Below are positions 10,769-21,100 of a stretch of DNA of 64,000 bases, one piece after another. Below the pieces are notes generated by a model. It did not search any database. It saw only the letters and a program-made list of their open reading frames with translations, and was not told where the DNA came from. Source of the stretch: Betaproteobacteria bacterium (GTDB taxonomy: Bacteria; Pseudomonadota; Gammaproteobacteria; Burkholderiales; Usitatibacteraceae); contig JADJMI010000015.1 of NCBI GenBank assembly GCA_016709665.1, positions 27,233-91,232 on the forward strand. The letters are read 5' to 3'. Position 1 is the stretch's first letter. Every line of letters starts with the position of its first letter. A program made the translations under genes and the position numbers.

Positions 10769-11009
10769 TTTGGCCTCCTGTGGCGATTGCCGCTCTTGTG
10801 TCGGCGCGTCGCGGGGCTTCCCGGCCCCTGTGCCCGGCGCGCTCGACTGAAACCTAATCCCATCGCCGACCGAACGCAACGACTGTTTCCGGGCGGGCGG
10901 GCGGCGTCCGGCATGCCCTACCGGAATCGCGGGCATGCGCGGAATTCCGGCATCTCTGCAAACGCGATGCGAGGGCGATTCCTGCCAAGCCGGAAATGCG
11001 GCGACGGGG
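10769..11009 (-). promoter_or_regulatory. Intergenic region upstream of 7903-10768
   Basis: It holds the ribosome site of the downstream gene and two small inverted repeats near the 3' end of the 11010-12527 gene: CCGGAAT (10921-10927) with ATTCCGG (10944-10950), and GGCATGCCC with GGGCATGC just beside it. No GGGGACAGGTG element is present here. I see no convincing promoter hexamers. Confidence 0.35.
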
Positions 11010-12527
11010 TTACTGCGCGAACACCTCGATGATGGCGACGCCGGTGGTGTTGGCCACGCCCCGCACGATGGCGGTATAGGCGCCCGGCGGCAGCGTCACC
11101 AGAATGGCCGACTCCTTCGCGTTCGCCGGCGCGAAACCGCTCGCCGTCACCTGTGCCGCGTTGGCCGCCGATCCCCAGTCGTCGTTGGTCGCGAGCACCC
11201 CCTGGTCCGACGAACGCACCAGGGTGAGCTCCGGGTCCGCCAGCGCGCTGGCGATCCCGAAAGGAATGAGGCTCGGGCCCCTCGCCCTCACCACGACCGT
11301 CTGCGGGCTCGTCCCGTTGATCACGAAACCGCCGATCATCACGTCGTTGCCCGTGAGCACCCGGCCGCGGGTGGAGATGTTGGCGAGCGGCACGCCCGGC
11401 TGGTCCACCTCGAACACCTCGATGATGCCCACGCCCGTGGCTCCCCCCGCCCCCGTGACGACGCCCGTGTAGGCGCCCGGCGCGAGCGTCATGTGGATGG
11501 CCGATTCGAGCGCGTTGCCCGGCGCGAAGCCCGACGCCTGCAGGGTCGCCGCGTTCGCCGCCTCCTGCCAGTTGTCGTTCGTGGCGACCGGCGTGGGCCC
11601 CGTGAACAGTTGCAGCACCGGGTTCGCGAGCGCGTTGGCGATCCCGAAGGGAACGAGGCTCGGCCCGCTCGCCCTCACCACCACCGTCTTGGGAACCGTG
11701 CCCCCGATGATGAAGCCGCCGATCATCACGTCGTCTCCCGTGAGTACCTGCATGCGGGTCGAGATGTTCCCCAGCCGCGGGATGGCCGTGCCCGTTTCGA
11801 AGCTGGCCGTCACCGACGTGGCCGCGGCGAGCGTGAGGGCGCAGGGGCCCGTGCCCGCGCAGCCTCCGCCCGCCCAGCCGGCGAAGCCCGAGCCCGCCGC
11901 GGGCGTGGCCGTCAGCGTGACGAGCGTGCCCGCGGAAAAGCCGGCCGTGCACGCGGCGCCGCAGGCGATGCCCGCCGGCGTCGAGGCGACCGTTCCCGTG
12001 CCCCCGCCCGACTTCGTCACCGTGAGATCCACGGGCGCCGGGGCCACCGTGCCGGTGGTGCCGAAGAAGTTGGTGGGCGAGTTCGTGGCCGTGGCGCCCG
12101 TGCGGTCGATGGACAGCACGCCGTCCGAGGGCAGCGCGCCGTGGTTCACGACGTCGTAGATGTCGGCGAAGACGAGCGTGCCGCCGCTCCTCGACAGGAA
12201 CCCGTCCGGCAGGACGTAGTCCGGCGCCACCACGCCCAGCGCGGCGAAGCCGGCGGTGCCCAGGAGCATCTTCTTGCCGAGCGTGTCGCCGGGCAGGTTG
12301 GACGGGAAGGTGAACACCTTGTTGCCGCCCGGCGCGTTCGACGCGAGCGTGTGCCCGGCGAGGAACTGCTGGCCCCCGGCGAAGGCCGACAGCTCGACGA
12401 ACTGCACGGTGCCGTCGGCGTTCGAGTAGATCTCGTTGATGGCCCACAGGTGGAAGCTCGCGGGAGCAGGCAGCGCGAAGAGGGCGACGGCGAAGGCGGC
12501 GAGGCGGCGGAGCAGGCGGACGGGCAT
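11010..12527 (-). CDS. Secreted lamin-tail-like protein with InlB repeat and common C-terminal tail
   Basis: Start is ATG 12527 (MPVRLLRRLAAFAVALFALPAPASF), with a clear signal peptide of about 24 residues. The head (ISSN-free, about 150 residues: LWAINEIYSNADGTVQFVEL...GDTLGKKMLLGT...YVLPDGFLSRSGGTLVFAD) resembles the lamin-tail-like domain common in exported bacterial proteins. One InlB-like repeat (GTVASTPAGIACGAACTAGF...GFAGWAGGGCAGTGPC) leads straight into the tail (IPRLGNISTRMQVLTGDDV...IIEVFAQ). At 505 residues it is one of the shortest members, making it a good reference for the minimal architecture. Function unknown. Confidence 0.88.
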   Translation of the reverse strand: MPVRLLRRLAAFAVALFALPAPASFHLWAINEIYSNADGTVQFVELSAFAGGQQFLAGHTLASNAPGGNKVFTFPSNLPGDTLGKKMLLGTAGFAALGVVAPDYVLPDGFLSRSGGTLVFADIYDVVNHGALPSDGVLSIDRTGATATNSPTNFFGTTGTVAPAPVDLTVTKSGGGTGTVASTPAGIACGAACTAGFSAGTLVTLTATPAAGSGFAGWAGGGCAGTGPCALTLAAATSVTASFETGTAIPRLGNISTRMQVLTGDDVMIGGFIIGGTVPKTVVVRASGPSLVPFGIANALANPVLQLFTGPTPVATNDNWQEAANAATLQASGFAPGNALESAIHMTLAPGAYTGVVTGAGGATGVGIIEVFEVDQPGVPLANISTRGRVLTGNDVMIGGFVINGTSPQTVVVRARGPSLIPFGIASALADPELTLVRSSDQGVLATNDDWGSAANAAQVTASGFAPANAKESAILVTLPPGAYTAIVRGVANTTGVAIIEVFAQ

Positions 12528-12538
12528 GGCGACCTCCG

Positions 12539-12562
12539 GCAGGTGGGTTGCGTGCGACCTGC
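12539..12562 (-). promoter_or_regulatory. Short hairpin just upstream of the 11010-12527 start
   Basis: GCAGGT and ACCTGC, 12 nt apart, form a 6-bp stem ending about 11 nt before the start codon and touching the GGAGG-type ribosome site. It could influence initiation. Leaders at 31405-31452 and 36599-36638 also carry a hairpin near the start. Confidence 0.3.
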
Positions 12563-12621
12563 ACGGTAACACCGCCGCCGCGCGTTCATTCCACCTGCCG
12601 CCGAAAATGGGTCCCGCCCGG

Positions 12622-15600
12622 CTACTGCGCGAACACCTCGATGATGCCCACGCCGGTCGCACCATTGCGGCCCGAGACGATGGCCGTGTAGGCCCCCGGC
12701 GCCAGCGTGACGAGGATCACCGCTTCGCGCGGGTCCGCCGGGGCGAGGCCGCGCGCCGAAATGGCCGCCGCGTCCGCCGAGGCCTGCCAGTCGCCGTTGT
12801 ACGCGATGACGCCCGGGCCGGCGAAGAGTTGCAGCTCGGGATCGTCCAGCGCGTTGGCGATGCCGGCCGCCGCGAGCGACGGGCCGCGCGCGCGCACCAC
12901 CACCGTCTGCGGCCGGTCGCCCTGGATCACGAACCCGCCGATCATCACGTCGTTGCCCGTGAGCACCTGGCCGCGCGTGGAGATGTTGGAAAGCGGGGTT
13001 TCGGGGCGGTCCACCTCGAAGATCTCGACGATGCCCACGCCCGTCCCGCCGCCCACGCCCGAGACGATGGCGGTGTAGGCGCCCGGCGCGAGCGTCACGA
13101 GAAGCGCCGCTTCGCGCGCGTCGGACGGCGCGTAGCCCGTGGCCTGCAGCTGCGCGGCGCGCGCATCGTCGGCCCAGTCGTTGTTGGCCCCGATCGGCGT
13201 GGCCCCCGCGAAGAGCTGCAACTGCGGGTCGGCGAGCGTGTGGGTGATGCCGAAGGCCGCGAGCGAAGGACCGCGCGCGCGCACCACCACCGTCTTGGGC
13301 AGCGTGCCGCCGACGACGAAGCCGCCGATGAGCACGTCGTTGCCCGTGCGCACCTGCATGCGCGTGGCGATGTTGGCGAGGCGCGGGATGGCGGTGTTCG
13401 GGCGGAAGGTCGCGGTCACGGCGCGCGCGGCGTCGAGCGTCACGGTACATGGGCCCGTGCCCGAGCACGCGCCGGCCCATCCGTCGAAGAAGGCGCCTTC
13501 CCCGGCGGCGGCGGACAGCTGGACTTGGGTGCCGGCCGTCCACGACCCGGCGCACGTGGCGCCGCAGTCGACGCCCGCCGGGTTCGAGATCACGCGGCCG
13601 GCGCCGTCGCCCGCCTTCGTCACCGTGAGCGCGTACGTCACCGGCGGCGGCGGGGGCGGCGGGGGCGGCGGCGGAAGGGCCGCGGGCTGCACGAACCGTC
13701 CGAACCCGGCCGGGCTCGCCATCGGCTCGCCCAGGTCCACGCTCGCCGTGATGGCGCCGGTGGCGAGATCCACGAGCGAAAGCGCGGGCGCGACCATGTC
13801 CACCACGTAGGCCACGCCGGCGGTCGTGTCGACGCCCGCGGGGAAGCCGACGCCGGTCACGACGCGCTCCGGCGCGAGCGTCGCCGCATCGAACACGGCG
13901 AGCACGCCGTCGCCCTGCCCCGTGACGACGACCTGGCGTCCCGTCGGCTCGACGGCCACCGCGAAGACATCCATGCCGACCGGCGCGGTGACCACGGCGC
14001 CCGTCGCGAGATCGACCGACGAGAGCGAGCCGTCGCCCCAGTTGGCCGCGTAGGCCTTCGTGCCGGACGGGCTGAGGGCGACACCGAAGGGCGTCGAGCC
14101 GACGGTGACGGTGCGCGTGACGGTGCGCGTGAGCGCGTCGATCACCGACACGGTGTTCGAGCCGCTGTTGGCGACCACGACGCGCGCGCCGTCGAGGGCG
14201 ACGCCGGCCGGCGACGGGCCCACGGCCACGGCCTGCACGGCGTGCGTGGCGAGGTCCACGAAGGCGACCTTGCCCTCGGCCATCAGCGAGACGACGGCGT
14301 AGGCACCCGCCGGATCGATCGCGATGCCGTAGGGGTACGAACCCACGGTGACGGGCGCCGACACGTTCCAGCTCCCGAGGTCGAGCGCGCGGATCGTGGT
14401 GCCACCCTGGTCCGTGATCCAGGCGCGCTGCCCGGCGGGCTCGAACGCGATGCCGAAGGGGCTCGCGCCCACGGCCACCGTCGCCACGACGCGGCGCGTC
14501 GAGAGATCGATGGCCGAGACGTTGCCCACGCCCATGTTCGTGACGAGCGCGAACGGGCCGGCGGCCGGGCCGGGCGTGGCGAGCAGCACGCCCGTCGCCT
14601 CGCCCGCGCCGGCGGCGTTGTTCGCGACGACGGTGCAGCGGACCGTGGCGCCGTTCGCGAGCGCGCCGATCGCGAGCGGCGATGACGGCCCCGAGGCGGT
14701 GAGCCCGCCGGGCTGGCAGGTCGCCGTGTAGCCGGTGATGGCCGAGCCGCCGTCGTTCGCCGGGGGCGAAAAGCTAAGCGAGACGCTTGCCTCGCCCGGA
14801 AGCGCCGAGGCCTGCAAGGGCGCGAGCGCCATGCCTGCCGCGATGGCGAAGCTTTCGAGCACCTGCGGCGCCGGCAGGAAATCGGCGTTGCCTTCCTGGT
14901 CCAGCGACAGCGTGCAGGTGCCCGCCGACACCGCCGTGAGCCGCCACGAATCCTCGACCGTGCACACCGCCGGCGTGAGCGAGTGCACGGTGACCGGCAG
15001 CATCGACGTGGAATAGGTGGCGAGGACCGCCGTGCGCCCGACCGTGGCGGCGGGCGTCATCGCGAGCACCGCCTGTTGCGGCGCCTTCTGCACGGTGAGC
15101 GTGAGCGCGGCCCGCGCCTCGGGCGGCGCGCCGTTGCTCGCGACGACCGTGAGCGGGTAGGTGCCGACGGAACCGCAGGCCGGCGTCCCGGAGAGCATGC
15201 CGGTGGCCGGGTAGTACGCGAGGCCGGCAGGCAATGTCCCCTCGAGCGAGATCGCGGGCGCGGGCGAGCCGGACGCGGTGAGGTAGACGACGCGGTGGGC
15301 GTTCACCGTGAAGGTCGCCGTCGCGCCGCTCGTCACGGCGGGCGCGCTGGCGGTCGTGGCGATCACGCTCGGGGACGAAGGCCCCGTGCCCACGGCGTTG
15401 GTCGCGGCCACCGTGCAGGTGTAGCTCGATGCGCCCGCGAGCCCCGTCACGACGACGGGCGAATAGGCGCTGGTGGCGGTGGTGGTGTTGCCCCCGCTGC
15501 AGGAGGCGACATACGCGGTGATCGGCGCGCCGCCGTTGGAGGCGGGCACGCTGAACCCGAGGGTGACCTGCCCGTTGCCCGCGACCGTCGAGGTGATGAC

Positions 15601-17940
15601 GGGCGCGCCCGGCAGCGTGGCCACGACGATGTCGTCCAGGAGCATGTCCTGGCCGCCCCCGGAGGTCACGCCGTCGAAGATCACGTGGTTCGAGGCGCCC
15701 GCGTACGACGCGGGGAGGTCGAAGACGAACTGCTGCCAGCCCACGTTCCCGGTGCCCGGCGACCAGCCGCGGAAGCGGTGGATGGTGCCCAGGAGCGCGG
15801 CCCCGCCGAGCGTGGTCCCCGTGTTCACGTAGACGTCGACGCGATCGCTCTTCGTATCCGCCGCGTCGCGGTACATCCAGAAGGCGAGCTTCGCACCCGT
15901 CACGCCCGCAAGCGAGAACGGCGGAGACACGAGGCGCGCGGTGCTGCCCGCGTCGGCGTCGTGGCTGTTGAAGAGGACGAGGTTCGTGCCGCTGTGCGTC
16001 GGGACGTCCGCCGGATGGTGCGTCGTGCCCGTCGTGGACCAAGCGGCGTCGGCGTGGATCCCGACGAGCGACTGCCAGGACGCCGGCAGCAGGGGCGAGG
16101 CGACGCCGTCGAACGACTCGGCCGGCAGCATGAGGCCCGCGGGCGTCACGCTGTTGGACGTGGCCGAGGCCGGGCCGGCGCCGTTGGCGTTGCTCGCGCG
16201 CACCGTGAAGGTGTAGGCCGTGCCGTTCGCGAGGCCGGCGACGGCGACCGGGCTCGAGGCGCCGCTGCCGGTGAAACCGCCGGGACTCGCGGTGACGGTG
16301 TAGCCCGTGATCGCGAGTCCTCCCGTCGAAGCCGGCGCGGTGAAGGCGACGCTCGCCGAGGCGATGCCCGCCGTGGCCGTGCCGATCGCCGGCGCGCCCG
16401 GCAATCCCGAGGGCACGACAACGGAAGACGCGGTCGAGGCCGGGCCGTTGCCGATGGCGTTCGTGGCCGACACGGTGAAGGAGTACCCGGTGCCATTGGT
16501 CAGGCCGCTCACCGTGACCGGGCTCGAGGCCGCGTTGACGGTGGCGCCGCCCGGGCTGCGGATGACGGTGTACGAGAGGATCGGGCTGCCGCCGTCGAAG
16601 CCCGGCGCGGCGAACGAGACGCTGGCCTGCGCGTCGCCGGCGACCACGCCCGTGATGACCGGCGCGCCCGGCACGCCCGCCGCAGTGCCCACCGGCAGCG
16701 TGAAGTCCCACACGTAGCCGTCGTCGCAGCGGATGTAGCCCGGCTGCTGCGACTCGAAGCCGTGCACGTCGTTGCAGCCGCTGCTCACGTCGCCGGCCAG
16801 GTCCGTGTCGTACTCGACGCCGGCGAAGAGGTTGTTGCGCAGCCACGCGTAGCGCTGGGCGAGGAGCGCGCTGCCGGCCGCGGCGGCGCGGAAGCGGCGG
16901 CCGGCCGTGACGTAGAACGCGAACGACTCGGCGAAATCCTCGGCCGGCACGTACTTGCCCGCGGCGCAACCGCCGTAGCCGGGATTGAAGGCGTACTTCG
17001 AGATCCAGTCGCGCGGGTCCTCGCTGCGGCGCGTCAGGCAGCCGTTGGCGTAGGTCGCGAGGTCGTAGCCGATGGCGTAGAACGAAAACGTGTCCACCGA
17101 GCGCCACAGCGGCACCTGCGCCGGGAAGGCCGAGGGCGCGTAGGCGCGGCCGAAGCTGCCGTCGAGATAGTGCGCGTATTCGTGGATGGCGGTGCCGACG
17201 TCGACAGCGGCGCTGGGGCGGCGCGCGGTGTCCTTGCGCAGGTCGAAATAGGCACCGACGAAGCGGTAGTCCGAGGCCGGGTCGATCCACGCGCCGCCCT
17301 GCCCGTAGTTGGCGTAGATCGGCGTCCCCGCCGCATCCTGGATCTCGCCCAGGCACTGGAACGAGGTGCACTGGATGAACTCGTCGTGGCCGGTGCGAAG
17401 GCCCGCGGGCAGCGAATCGAGGGCAAGCGCATAGATGGCGCGCACCGTGTCGCGCGAGGCCTCGTGGACGTGCAGGGGCTGCATGCGGTCCGAAAGCAGG
17501 AAGCTCGCCGCGATGGGCGCGAGCGCCGCTTCGCGGGAGACGAGCTGGGCGTCGATCTGGGCGAGCGTCGCCGCGTTCACCACGTCGCTCACCGGCAGCC
17601 CCGCGCGAGACTGGAACAGGTGCAGGCAGCGCAGGTGCGAGTCGTCCAGCCCGTAGCCGCTGCCCATCTCGGTCTGGTAGCCGAGCATGAGGAAGGCCGA
17701 GTAGAGCTTGTAGGCGAAGGTGCCGCGGTCGATGTTGCCGTTGGGCTGCCGCCAACCCGTGACGTGCATGTCGTACGGGGTGCCGGCCATCACCTGCGCG
17801 GCGGCGGGATCGGCCGCGAGGAACGCCGAATTCAGCGCCTGGGCGGGAAGGGCCTGCAGGCCGGCCGCGAGGGCGAGCGCGCCCGCGAAGGCGCGAATCG
17901 CCGGAAGGAAGGGGAAGCGGCCGGAGGCCACGGGCGCCAT
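12622..17940 (-). CDS. Secreted zinc-peptidase-like, Fn3/MAM/beta-propeller protein with common C-terminal tail
   Basis: 1772 residues, start ATG 17940, signal peptide to about residue 35 (ALALAAGLQALPAQA). Residues about 70-135 resemble a peptidoglycan-binding-type repeat (LHLFQSRAGLPVSDVVN). A metallopeptidase-like domain follows, with HEYAH at 253-257 and a downstream EDFAESFAFYV that could give the third zinc ligand (gluzincin-like). After that come three Fn3 repeats, a MAM/choice-of-anchor-J-like domain (AESFDGV...LLDDIVVA), more Ig/Fn3, and a YVTN-type beta-propeller at about 1130-1410 (VTVGSYPYGIAIDPAGAYAVV). An 11-proline linker, one InlB repeat and the tail (about 1518-1772) close the protein. 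An exported or surface-held peptidase is plausible; the substrate is unknown. Confidence 0.88.
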   Translation of the reverse strand: MAPVASGRFPFLPAIRAFAGALALAAGLQALPAQALNSAFLAADPAAAQVMAGTPYDMHVTGWRQPNGNIDRGTFAYKLYSAFLMLGYQTEMGSGYGLDDSHLRCLHLFQSRAGLPVSDVVNAATLAQIDAQLVSREAALAPIAASFLLSDRMQPLHVHEASRDTVRAIYALALDSLPAGLRTGHDEFIQCTSFQCLGEIQDAAGTPIYANYGQGGAWIDPASDYRFVGAYFDLRKDTARRPSAAVDVGTAIHEYAHYLDGSFGRAYAPSAFPAQVPLWRSVDTFSFYAIGYDLATYANGCLTRRSEDPRDWISKYAFNPGYGGCAAGKYVPAEDFAESFAFYVTAGRRFRAAAAGSALLAQRYAWLRNNLFAGVEYDTDLAGDVSSGCNDVHGFESQQPGYIRCDDGYVWDFTLPVGTAAGVPGAPVITGVVAGDAQASVSFAAPGFDGGSPILSYTVIRSPGGATVNAASSPVTVSGLTNGTGYSFTVSATNAIGNGPASTASSVVVPSGLPGAPAIGTATAGIASASVAFTAPASTGGLAITGYTVTASPGGFTGSGASSPVAVAGLANGTAYTFTVRASNANGAGPASATSNSVTPAGLMLPAESFDGVASPLLPASWQSLVGIHADAAWSTTGTTHHPADVPTHSGTNLVLFNSHDADAGSTARLVSPPFSLAGVTGAKLAFWMYRDAADTKSDRVDVYVNTGTTLGGAALLGTIHRFRGWSPGTGNVGWQQFVFDLPASYAGASNHVIFDGVTSGGGQDMLLDDIVVATLPGAPVITSTVAGNGQVTLGFSVPASNGGAPITAYVASCSGGNTTTATSAYSPVVVTGLAGASSYTCTVAATNAVGTGPSSPSVIATTASAPAVTSGATATFTVNAHRVVYLTASGSPAPAISLEGTLPAGLAYYPATGMLSGTPACGSVGTYPLTVVASNGAPPEARAALTLTVQKAPQQAVLAMTPAATVGRTAVLATYSTSMLPVTVHSLTPAVCTVEDSWRLTAVSAGTCTLSLDQEGNADFLPAPQVLESFAIAAGMALAPLQASALPGEASVSLSFSPPANDGGSAITGYTATCQPGGLTASGPSSPLAIGALANGATVRCTVVANNAAGAGEATGVLLATPGPAAGPFALVTNMGVGNVSAIDLSTRRVVATVAVGASPFGIAFEPAGQRAWITDQGGTTIRALDLGSWNVSAPVTVGSYPYGIAIDPAGAYAVVSLMAEGKVAFVDLATHAVQAVAVGPSPAGVALDGARVVVANSGSNTVSVIDALTRTVTRTVTVGSTPFGVALSPSGTKAYAANWGDGSLSSVDLATGAVVTAPVGMDVFAVAVEPTGRQVVVTGQGDGVLAVFDAATLAPERVVTGVGFPAGVDTTAGVAYVVDMVAPALSLVDLATGAITASVDLGEPMASPAGFGRFVQPAALPPPPPPPPPPPVTYALTVTKAGDGAGRVISNPAGVDCGATCAGSWTAGTQVQLSAAAGEGAFFDGWAGACSGTGPCTVTLDAARAVTATFRPNTAIPRLANIATRMQVRTGNDVLIGGFVVGGTLPKTVVVRARGPSLAAFGITHTLADPQLQLFAGATPIGANNDWADDARAAQLQATGYAPSDAREAALLVTLAPGAYTAIVSGVGGGTGVGIVEIFEVDRPETPLSNISTRGQVLTGNDVMIGGFVIQGDRPQTVVVRARGPSLAAAGIANALDDPELQLFAGPGVIAYNGDWQASADAAAISARGLAPADPREAVILVTLAPGAYTAIVSGRNGATGVGIIEVFAQ

Positions 17941-18113
17941 CTCACCGTCAACCGGGTGCCCGGCGGGTCCGACGACATTCGCCCTTGCTCATCACGCAGA
18001 CGCTCCGAAGGGGCCCCATTCCGGGGTCCGTCCTTCTCCTTCGGCACGGCCGGCCCGGAGATGAGCCCGAAAAGCCGCCCAATTCGTTTCAAGCGTAAGA
18101 AAAGCCCAGGGCT

Positions 18114-18174
18114 GGGGACAGGTGAATTCGGGGACAGGTGAAAAATTCACCTGTCCCCATTTTCACCTGTCCCC
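18114..18174. repeat. REP-like inverted repeat, GGGGACAGGTG family, extended form
   Basis: Four half-arms are present: GGGGACAGGTGAATTC (18114-18129), a full GGGGACAGGTGAA/TTCACCTGTCCCC hairpin (18130-18158) and ACCTGTCCCC (18165-18174). The outer half-arms can also pair, giving a two-tier structure. It lies 6 nt beyond the stop of 18181-21348. Confidence 0.85.
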
Positions 18175-18180
18175 AGCCTG

Positions 18181-21100
18181 TTACTGGGCGAAGACCTCGA
18201 TGATCCCGACGCCCGTCGCCCCGCCCTTGCCGGAGACAATGGCGGTGTAGGCGCCCGGATTGAGGGTGATGCGGATGACGGCCTCGCGCGTGTCGCTGGG
18301 CGCGAAGCCCGCCGCCTGGATGGCCGCCGCATCGGCGCTCGCCTGCCAATCGTCGTTGCTCGCGATGACCGCCGCACCGCTGAAGAGCTGCAGCACCGGG
18401 TCCGTGAGCGCATCGGCAACGCCGAAGCTCGCGAGCGAGGGTCCGCGCGCGCGCACGATGACCGTCTGCGGCTGGTCGCCCTGGATCACGAAGCCGCCGA
18501 TCATCACGTCGTCGCCCGTGAGCACGCTGCCGCGCGTGGAGATGTTGGCGAGGGGCACGTCGGGCAGGTCGACTTCGAAGACTTCCACGATGCCCACGCC
18601 CGTGGCGCGACCGACGCCCGACACGATGGCGGTGTAGGCGCCGGGAGCGAGCGTCGTGAGGATCGCGGCCTCGCTCGCGTCCGCCGGCGCGAAGCCGGTG
18701 GCCGAAAGCGCCGCGGCATTGGCCGCCTGCTGCCAGTCGTCGTTCACGGCGATCGACGTCGCCCCGCTGAAGAGCTGCAGTTGCGGGTTCGAGAGGAAAT
18801 TCGAGATGCCGAAAGGCGCGAGCGAAGGTCCGCGCGCGCGCACCACCACCGTCTTGGGCGCCGCGCCCTGGATGATGAAGCCGCCGATCAGCACGTTGTC
18901 GCCCGTGAGCACCTGCATGCGCGTGGAGATGTTGCCCAGGCGCGGGATGCTGGTCTTGAGCGAGAAGGTCGCCGTGGCGCTCTTCGCGGCATCCATCGTC
19001 ACCTGGCAGGTGGCGGTGCCCGTGCAGCTGCCCGCCCAGCCGGCGAAGAAGGACGTGCTCGCCGGCACCGCCGTGAGCGTCACCACCGTGCCGCTGTCGA
19101 AGTTCGCCTGGCAGGTGCCGGTGCAATTGATGCCCGCCGGGCTCGAGGTGACCGTGCCGCTGCCCGCGCCGGGAAGCGAGACGCTGAGCGCGAACGGGAT
19201 GACGACGCAGGCGCTCGCGCCGGCCTGCGAAGTGAAGCCCGAGGGGCAGGATTGCTGCGACGTGGCGCCGGCGCCCGGCACGAAGGACCCGGGGCTCGCG
19301 AGCGTGCAGGCGCTCTGCCCGGCGCTCGCGGAGAAACTGCCGGGGGCGCAGAGGGTGCCCGAAGTCGCGCCCGGGCCCGAGAAGCTGCCGGCTGGCACGC
19401 TGGTACAGGCCGACTGGCCCTGTGCCGCGCTGAACGTGCCCGCCGCGCAGGGCGATGCGGCGGCGGCGCCCGGGCCCGAGAAGCTGCCCGCGGGAACCGC
19501 ATTGCAGGAGGACTGGCCCGTGAGGTTCTGGAAGGTTCCCGCGACGCAGGGTGCCGCCGTTGCCGCCGCCGTTTCGCTCACGAAACTGCCGGCCGGCGCG
19601 GGCTTGCAGGAGGAGAGGCCCGTCTCGTCGGCATAAGTGCCGACGGTGCAATCGGACGCAAATGTGCGGCCCGTCTGGCCGACGAACCGGCCGAGCGGAG
19701 CGGCATCGCACACGGACTGGCCGCCGACCGCGCTGAAGCTGCCCGCGGCGCAAGGCGTCGCGGCAGCCGCGCCCGGGTTCGAGAAGCTGCCCGCGGGTAC
19801 GGCGCCGCAGGCCGACTGGCCCGTGAGCGCCTGGAACGTGCCCGCGTCGCACGGGGTCGGGGTCGCCGCGCCATTGACATTCACGTAGCTGCCGGCCGGC
19901 GCGAGATTGCAGGCGCTCAGGCCCGTCACGTCGGCATATCGGCCGACGGCGCACTGCGTCGCGACGCTCAGGCCCGGGGTGCCGGCGAAGCTCCCTACCG
20001 GCGACGATTGGCAGGCCGACTGGCCCGGCAGGGAGTTGAACGTGCCAGCCACGCACGGGGTTTGCTGGGCGGCTCCGGCCAGCGAGAAGCTGCCGGCCGA
20101 CGCCTGGATGCAGGCCGTGGCGGACGATTGCCCCGTGAGCGGGTTGTACCGGCCGGCCGGGCAATCGATGGCGACCGTCACCGAGGCCGCGCCCACCGCC
20201 GCGCTGTACTTGCCGGCCGGGACGGCCTGGCAGATCGACTGCCCGGTGAGGTTCTGGAACGTGCCCGGCACGCACGGCGTCGACGTCGCCGCCGCCGTGG
20301 TGCTCACGAAGCTGCCGGCCGGGGCGGGCTTGCAGGCGCTGAGGCCCGTCACGTCGGCGTAGGTGCCGACGGTGCAGTCGGACGCGAAGCTCCGGCCCGC
20401 CTGGCCGACGAACCGGCCGAGCGGCGCCGCATCGCACACGGACTGGCCGCCGGCCGCGGAATAGGTGCCCAGGCCGCAAGGCGTCGCTTCAACCGCGCCC
20501 GGGTTCGAGAAGCTGCCCGCGGGGACCGGGCCACAGGCCGACTGGCCCGTGAGCGCCTGGAACGTGCCCGCGTCGCACTGGGTCGGGTTCACCGCGCCCG
20601 TGACGTTCACGTAGCTGCCGGCCGGCGCGAGGTTGCAGGCGCTCAGGCCCATCACGTCGGCGAACTGGCCGGTGCTGCAGAGGATGGCAACGGACTGGCC
20701 CGGCGCACCGACGTAACTGCCGAGCGGCGACTGCTGGCAGGCCGACTGGCCCTGCGAGTCGTTGAACGTGCCGGCCACGCACGGGGTTTCCTGCGAAGCG
20801 CCCGCGAGCGAGAAGCGGCCCGCGGCGGTTAGCAGGCAAGCGGCCGAGGTCGATTGCCCCGTCAGCGGGTTGTACCGGCCGGCCACGCAGTCGATGGCGA
20901 CCGCGGCGGTTGTCGCGGCAACCGTGGTGCTGTACGTGCCGGCCGGCACCGGGATGCACGCGGCCGACGTCGATTGGCCCGCGAACGGGTTGTACGTGCC
21001 GGCGGGGCAGTCGATGGCGACCGCGGCGGTTGTCGCGGCAACCGTGGTGCTGTACCGGCCGGCCGGCACGGGGATGCAGGTCGCGCTCGACGTCGCCGCC

